NCBI GenBank assembly: GCA_016806645.1
Contig: JACSYO010000708.1
Coordinates: forward strand, 190,001-254,000
Direction of reading: 5' to 3'
DNA from: Ophiodon elongatus
Lineage: Eukaryota > Chordata > Actinopteri > Perciformes > Hexagrammidae
DNA: 64,000 bases
Shown here: piece by piece, positions 57,722 through 64,000 of the stretch
How the letters are laid out: every line of letters begins with the position of its first letter
How positions within the stretch are numbered: the stretch's first letter is position 1
Notes under the pieces: model-generated
Databases searched by the model: none
Told to the model about the DNA's origin: nothing
The model's input: the letters and a program-made list of their open reading frames with translations, nothing else
Made by a program: the position numbers and the translations under genes

Positions 57722-60090
57722 TCTCCCTCATTTAGATCCAGCTCGTGGAAACGGTCACTGCTTCTCCTCCGTCTCTCACTCTGCTCCACGAGGGCTTCTT
57801 CTGGCGATGTGGGTTTCAGGTGGAGCCCACAGCGCATGCAACGCTGGCCACTCTCTTCAGTATGTACACCTTCTAAGGCGGCAAAAGGTTTTTGTGGGCG
57901 TTTGTCCAATGCGGTTGCACGTCTCCTACTCAGCAGTGTGGTCTGCTTGACATGCTTACAAGTGCAGGAAAGAAAAATATCTATAATTTGGATATTTGAC
58001 AGAAGATATATGCAGGAGGAAGGCACGAAGAATGTGTCGGCGTTTATTTTTCGGTTTGTGGGGTGTTTTGGGCTTTTCTCGAAGTTTCTCGGCATTGTTT
58101 TTCTTTCTTTCTCAGACCTAAAAGATTTTTCTCTACACCTTTTCTTTTCAATGTAGCAAACCAGCCAGAATCCAAGGTGTGCATCCATGGTTACCTCTTC
58201 CCTCTGCCTATTGCACTTGGACAGGTGCCTCATCCGAGTTATGATGCTACAGCAGGTAGTGCACTCTCTCACATCTTTACAATCAGGCACTCGCTACCAC
58301 TATCACAAAACACCAATCATATCATATCCAGTCAGTCATATATTTTAGAAAAATGTGTTTCATTCCTCTAGTAGTGCCAAAGACTTGAAGCTTCTCAAAA
58401 GGTGTTGGCTTAACTCCAAATGTTTATTCACACACAGGCACACATGCATTTGTTTTTACAATCACTTCATCACACACAAACACAATTTTACAGTTTACAT
58501 TTTGCTCTTTAAAGTGAGAATAAGAATGAGAGTAAAATAAGCTTATGTTCCCAAATCACAAACTTTCAACAGTAACGGTGAGAAGCTGTTTAGTCGTGGC
58601 TTCAAAGAGCATATAATGACTGGGGAATAAGATGGTGTTCATATTTCTTATCCATACAAATCAAAGTCATAGCTGGAATTTTAGAAATACTGAGGTCATG
58701 TTGTCAAAGTCTCCCAATGTAAATCCCCCCACACACACACACACTGACACACATGCACGCACATTCCCCAAATTAAAGTCTCTATGCTGCCAAAAATAAG
58801 AATCTGGTGGAGAAATAATTAATAATGTATTTACGTATTGGCCTAAAAGTAGTCATTCATTATTCATATAAAATACGGGATCTTGGGAAGTACACTTACA
58901 GTATTCACTTTATTTTCAAGAATTAGATAGTAAGACTCACAACTGTCATGTATATAAATATGAAGCCACAACCAGGAGGGGCCTAGCTTAGCAAAAACAC
59001 TGCAAGCACGGAGACACAGTTACTCTGTCCACAGGGGACAACATCCACCTGCATCTCCAAACCTCACTAATGAACATGTCACATCGTGGTGGTTTGATTG
59101 GAAAGAAGTCACCGCTCCACGCCAAGAAATAGTCCGGCATGTATATCCCAGGGAAACCACAAAATAGTATCTTTTACACCTCTAGATTCAACAAATTAGA
59201 AATAAAATGTTAGTTAGTGAGCTTTGGAGGGTTCTGATAGGTTCTCTTAGCTGTTTCTTTCTGCTCCTGGCAGTATAGTTTCCTTTAGTATTTAATGGAC
59301 ACACATGAGAGGCAGGCTGCCAATCTTAACTCCTAAGGCTGTTTCACAAAATGTCAAACAATAAGATAAGAACTGTAACTGCTCTGATGACGGCCTGTTT
59401 GTTTCGCCTGCAGTGTTTCGGGGTTTCTGGACCGTGCTGATAATCCTTGGCCTGGTAGCTGCTCTAACTGGAGGCTTCCTCTTGGTCTGCGGTGTGCCCT
59501 TCATCAGCCACAAACTGTACAAGCTGGGCGGTGCTTTCCTCATCTCCGCCGGTAAAATATAGTCTGTGTGCATGTGTGGTGTTTATAATCGTGGTATTCA
59601 TCTGCAGCGTGAAATAGGCTCTCGGAGGAGTAGCTGAACGCACAGACACAGACACATGTTGCAGCCATTGCTGCTGTCAGCTGTCCGTACCCTGTCACAT
59701 GACAGCAGATGTCACTCCGCAATAGTGTCGCTGTAACAACAGCAGGTTTAAACACTGCTGCCGTGGTAACAGTAGGAGATGAGTTGGCGCTGCATTCCTC
59801 TGCTGTTACTCAGCAGCAGTGATAGCCTCTATCTGTGTCTCCTGTCACTCCTCATATCACCCCCCTCAGCCTGCCTGTTCCTGTTCACGCTGCTGCTCTT
59901 CGTGCTGTGGATGGAGGTGATGGCCGTGGAGCTCTACATCCTGCAGGAGCGAGGAGAGGCCTGTCCCCACGCGCAGGTTTCCGTGCTCTACGGCCTGTCG
60001 TTCATGGTGGCGGCTGCCGGCGTGCCCCTGGAGCTCGTCTCTGGGATGGTCTTCATGCTGGTGGGCCGAGCGCTGCGTGCCAGCAAGTGA
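56527..60090 (+). CDS. tmem182: Transmembrane protein 182, 5 exons
   Basis: A four-pass, claudin/PMP22-like membrane protein expressed in muscle and fat and linked to control of myoblast fusion (family knowledge). Exons are 56527-56694, 57736-57859, 58157-58255, 59414-59551 and 59870-60090, all GT-AG with matching phases, giving 249 residues (human 229). TM1 lies in TLAGAIFGLLGTLCFFIAFG, followed by TDYWL. The large extracellular loop includes an NGT glycosylation site, LLHEGFFWRC and TNQPESKVC; these match human HEGFFWRC and TNQPPSKNC. YRGFW-like FRGFWTVLIILGLVAALTG opens TM2. TM3 (CLFLFTLLLFVLWMEVMAVE) and TM4 (VLYGLSFMVAAAGVPLEL) are in the last exon. It follows slc9a2 closely on the same strand, as in human 2q12. 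The first extracellular loop is longer than in human, which explains the size. Confidence 0.93.
57651..57726. repeat. (CT)n microsatellite abutting the tmem182 exon 2 acceptor
   Basis: About 75 bp of CT with one interruption ends about 10 bp before the acceptor AG at 57734-57735, so it serves as the polypyrimidine tract. Confidence 0.95.
58930..59290 (+). repeat. Degraded perciform repeat in tmem182 intron 3
   Basis: The segment includes aatatgaagccacaaccagg, ggcctagcttagcaaaaaca and a final tgttagttagtgagctttgg block. These are related to the copy at 36960-37320. Confidence 0.45.
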
Positions 60091-62516
60091 GCCTGCCATC
60101 TGGCCTAGGGAAAGAGAGGACTGACCTTTTTCTTTTTTTTTTTTTATGTCCCGCACTGGGATCTCAGCAGCACACTTGTGGCATGTAAATACTGGCCGGA
60201 ATGACACAATCAATATTAAAGCACCGCCCTTTGGATGTCAAGTAGCACGCAGTCAGAGACACTGATTTTCTGTTTTCTGTAACTTGCTTTGCTTCATTCC
60301 CATTAAAATCACTAATTGCTATAGAATATTATTATCACAATAAGTGATATTGGCATTGAAGAGCAATTTATGATTCATTGACAATTGATTTTTATTCAAA
60401 CAATATGGAATGGCATCCAACTGCCATTCAAGAGATTTATGTTTTTTTGTTGTTGTTGTTAACGCCACAAATTGTGAGTCCATAGAGCGCGAGGTGAGAG
60501 CTGTGTGAGTGAACCAGCTGTGTCCCCTGTCCTGATTTTGGCACACGATCAAAGTAGGCGAGCTGGAGCGGAGTGAGGTGGGAGGGAAGAATGGCTGGAT
60601 GGACTGGAGAAACGGTGGATTTGGGTGGGGGTGGAGAGGGAGAGGGATGCATACAGGGGGATGGGGGTGGGGTGGTGGGGGGAGAGAGAGAGAGAATTGG
60701 TGCTTGTAGGGGGGCACAAGGGGGCTTTGAGAAATGAACAGCTGTTTGTGGGTTTTGGTTGGTGTACAGCAGGCGAGCCACCTGCCTCCTTCACCCCAAT
60801 CACATTTCAGTCCCTCATTGAAATCCTGACGCCTGCTCTGTTCTGCCTCGTACTGTTCTGTTTCTCTGTCCCACCCGACATGTTCACACACACTTTATGA
60901 CATCGGTACGATCATCTGTCGACACAGACAAAATGCCCCGCACCATCAAAGGGGGAGCGCAGACTTGTCATTGTCCTGTAACTGCTACTGTATTAGATCA
61001 TCCTGCTTTTTGGTCCAAATGGGCAGCGTGTGGAAACAAGCGTGTGGACTCTCAATCACACATATCAGCTTTCTTCTGCTTTATTTTGGAGCATTGGCAG
61101 AGGGGGAGGGGGGAGGGGGAAGGGGGTGTATGTATATGTGTGCTTCAAAGGCCTCACTGATCAAACACACAGAAACACACTTTCAATCACATACACACTG
61201 TGATCAGACTGTCTGGAACACACCCGTGTTAATTATTGAAATAGATCTAACCTATGTTGAGACAGTGTACTTCAGAGTGTAATGCTGTAATACAGCACCA
61301 TAGCCACCAAAGGCTCAAGGTCAGCTGAGTCCACCTGTGATGTCAGAGGATACCCTCTTTTGGTACATTGTGGTCTTTTTAATGATTGTTTATTGGTAAG
61401 TTAACATGTTTTTCTTATGTCTGTAATGATAATTCATGATAAACATGACAGATATATGAAATATTTAGAATAGTTGTGTCATTTGTCTGCAAACAGCTTG
61501 ATTGCTGCCTTGCTTGGCTTGGAAACTTTTTAACAGTTTTAATCTCAATGAAGCTTTCATGATACTGTGCTTTCATTTTTTGTGTTTGTTTAATAGTATG
61601 TGTTTCAGTAAACAAAACAATGAATAAATGTCTATAAACCTCTAAAAGAATAACATCTCAGCTCATCTTTCAAGCTGGGAATTGTAATATTTGAGTTCAG
61701 TTGTAATCGAATAGCATTTCAACCACAATAAAACACTCCACTCCTGTTCTGAAGAAGCCTCAAAAAAAGAAACTGAAAAAAGCCAAGTAGAAATATAAAA
61801 TAAAGACATAAAAAAACAACAACATGTAACTCAATCTGAGAAATTTGAGGTGTGCAAGTTGATTGAGAGATTACTCTGTACACATTTAAAGATACAAGGG
61901 ATCATTTTCTCTATATCTGTCTTTGAGATCTGTACCATCATCTCAAAACAATGGAGGGAAATGAAATGTGGTTTGTGGTTCATTTAAATGATGTTTATAA
62001 TCTCAACAGCAACATGTCCTCCAGTGCCTCACTTACTTATCCACAGACCTCGCCGCAAACGTATTAAAGTATAAAACATTTTTAAGTGTCCCTATCTGTT
62101 GACAGCACGATCTGGATTACTCTAACCAGAACATTGTTTATAGAAAGATCACATCACTGCTTTTCATATTGTTCAATTCTTTGAACGGTCCCCAAAAAAG
62201 TCCCTTTGACCTTTGTTGTTTAGAGGTGGTGACAGAAGTGTCTCAAAACCTTTGCACTTAAAGTTGAACTATCAAATGGCTAGATACTGCTAACAGAGAA
62301 AAACAAGTTTTTGTGATTTTTTTTTCTTCTGGATGAACAGTAAGAAAGATTAGGATCATATTTTCCAACAAAAAAAAGCAAGAGACTGAACAAAAGCAAT
62401 TGGAAAAGGTTTCATTTTCTGATTGAAGTATAAATGAGCTCACTTCAGTTGAGCAATTGCATTTTTATACTTTTAATGGTACAGAATTGACTGTTGAGGT
62501 TGAACCCTTAAAAGAT

Positions 62517-62733
62517 GTAAAAGTGTCAGTTGGAGTATAAGCACTGAAAGCAGTTGTAGTGTCGGTTGACTTGTCAACACTAAAAGGAGTTGTAAGTGTG
62601 CGTTGAATTGTCAACACTAAAAGGAGTTGTAGTGTCGGTTGCTGCTGAGACACTGAAAAAGGAATTGGGAACAGTTGGGATGTGAGCACTGTAAGCATTT
62701 GATGCGGCAGTGGAAGTATAACAGTGAAAAAAA
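62517..62733. repeat. 36-bp-period minisatellite, about six degenerate units
   Basis: Unit starts at about 62517, 62553, 62589, 62626, 62662 and 62698 share gttgtagtgtcggttg and acactgaaaaa/acactaaaagga words. One unit is 37 bp. The minus strand is open across most units in two frames and reads as 12-residue Ser/Thr/Phe-rich repeats. Confidence 0.75.
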
Positions 62734-63054
62734 GGGAGGAAACAGGTGAGCAATGAACTGCAGGTGTTACTTTTTAATGTTTTTTCTCGTCGTACAAGTG
62801 ACAAACTAAGACTACTGACAGTGAATGGCAGCAGCAGTCAAAGCCTATAGTCACCAATAGGCCAGCAGTGGTAAATGAGATGCCAGTGGTTTGCTTGTCA
62901 CTGACATTCCTACTAACTCACAAGCCTAGTTAAGGACCATCTTATCCACTGCATCGCTGACAGTCCTGGATGGCAGCTGTGCATTGCTCTATAATGGAGA
63001 TGAAAAGTTTATCAGTGTACAACTGCCCAGGCAATGCAGGCTCTGTACCACCCA

Positions 63055-63260
63055 GTAAGAGACTCAAACTGACCACAAAGAAACAAAACAACCACAAAGA
63101 GACACAACACAGCTGCAAAGAAACACAAAGTGACCAAAAAAAGACACAAAATGACTACAGAGAGACACAAAGAGACTCACAATGACTGCAAAGGAACAAA
63201 AACACCTATAAGGAGACACAAGATGACTACAAAGAGACACAAAACAGCAACAAAAAGAGG
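63055..63260. repeat. 'gacacaaaatgactacaaag' type minisatellite
   Basis: Degenerate units of roughly 21-23 bp, such as caaagagacacaacacagct and aaaatgactacagagagaca, repeat about nine times. I remember this array as common in perciform genomes. Following sequence near 63290-63370 (caggggcccattgtctcaca) usually accompanies it. Confidence 0.7.
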
Positions 63261-64000
63261 CTAAACAACTTTAAAGTGTGTGTGTCTTGCTCCTTTTGTA
63301 GGAGAATATGTGGGGCCTTTTGCATGTCTGTATCCAGGGGCCCATTGTCTCACATCCGCCCATGGCCATTACCTGACACCAGTCAGAGAGAAACGTCACA
63401 GTCCAGGCCCACAGCCCGTTCCAAGACACAATGCTTTACTCAGTTTCTCTGGGTAACTTTGCTGAATCAAACCCCCAATCCCCTAAAATCTGGAGGATGG
63501 GTTGATGACCAAGTGCTTGTGATGGCGGTTAATCCATGCAAATTGTACTTTTTTTCAGACACTCAGCTGATTAAGGGTTGGTCCACTTCACTGAATTTAT
63601 GGCTGTGGCCGAATTCCCACAATCAGCCAGCAGAGGGCTCTCCGGCTCTCCTCTTCAAAAGGAACATTTGCCTTGCATGGAGAGACAGAATGGGTAAAAA
63701 TATGAGCGAGCAGTGAGTGTAAAAGGAAAGGAACGTGAAGGAAAGGAAAGGAAGCAATTACTGAGCCGAGTATTGAGCTAGAACCCCGGCTTGTTCAGTG
63801 ACTGTGGCTCTTCCTAATCATAGTTAATTAACTCTTATGTCTCCTCCCCTGTCATCCACAACAATGGAAACACACTATCACTTCATTTAAGGAAGGAATA
63901 ATCTTGCACTTGAAGTGTCAGCAATTACGGGCGTTATAATATTATGCATATGGCATAGTGAACGTCGCGTGAATAAAGACATGACACGATAATAAAGTAA

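Larger units (their letters stand above)
60091..64000. other. Gene-free region after tmem182
   Basis: An ATTAAA at 60215-60220 is the nearest possible tmem182 poly(A) signal. Beyond it I see no supported exon. Two minisatellites (about 62517-62733 and 63055-63260) and a G-rich stretch at about 60600-60720 are the only clear features. Confidence 0.5.

Overview
This is a vertebrate nuclear genomic window, almost certainly from a percomorph (spiny-rayed) teleost. The genes have many short GT-AG introns and no operons. Intergenic DNA is dense with long (CA)n/(GT)n, (CT)n and (AT)n microsatellites. Several interspersed repeats match families I remember as very common in perciform genomes. Seven protein-coding genes can be rebuilt with splice junctions that stay in frame throughout; an eighth small minus-strand exon is only a candidate.

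Layout: 1-4.5 kb, microsatellite-rich flank. 4.5-7.6 kb (minus), chmp1b, an ESCRT-III gene with 8 coding exons. About 9.4-17.7 kb (plus), a tent5d orthologue (poly(A) polymerase of the TENT5/FAM46 family) whose last exon carries an in-frame disordered insertion of about 835 residues. 17.8-18.0 kb (minus), a possible last exon of a small membrane protein converging on tent5d. 18-24.6 kb, no gene seen. 24.6-27.8 kb (minus), an HMGN nucleosome-binding protein gene in six coding exons. 29.2-39.3 kb (plus), sh3bgrl with a 7 kb first intron. 40.7-41.7 kb (plus), a TASL-like innate-immune adaptor with a C-terminal pLxIS-like motif. 42-49 kb, no gene supported. 49.2-55.8 kb (plus), an Na+/H+ exchanger closest to SLC9A2 (13 coding exons). 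56.5-60.1 kb (plus), tmem182. 60-64 kb, no gene, but two minisatellites.

The order chmp1b-tent5d-hmgn-sh3bgrl resembles human Xq21.1 (CHMP1B2P, TENT5D, HMGN5, SH3BGRL). slc9a2-tmem182 resembles human 2q12. The window therefore joins two blocks that are separate in mammals. chmp1b/tent5d and hmgn/sh3bgrl are divergent (head-to-head) pairs. The genes are not an obvious pathway: membrane remodelling, mRNA polyadenylation, chromatin, a thioredoxin-fold adaptor, TLR signalling, ion exchange and muscle membrane.

The most unusual item is the tent5d insertion, which contains phase-compatible splice signals (exitron candidates). Gene identities rest on recognising protein families by eye; no database search was run.
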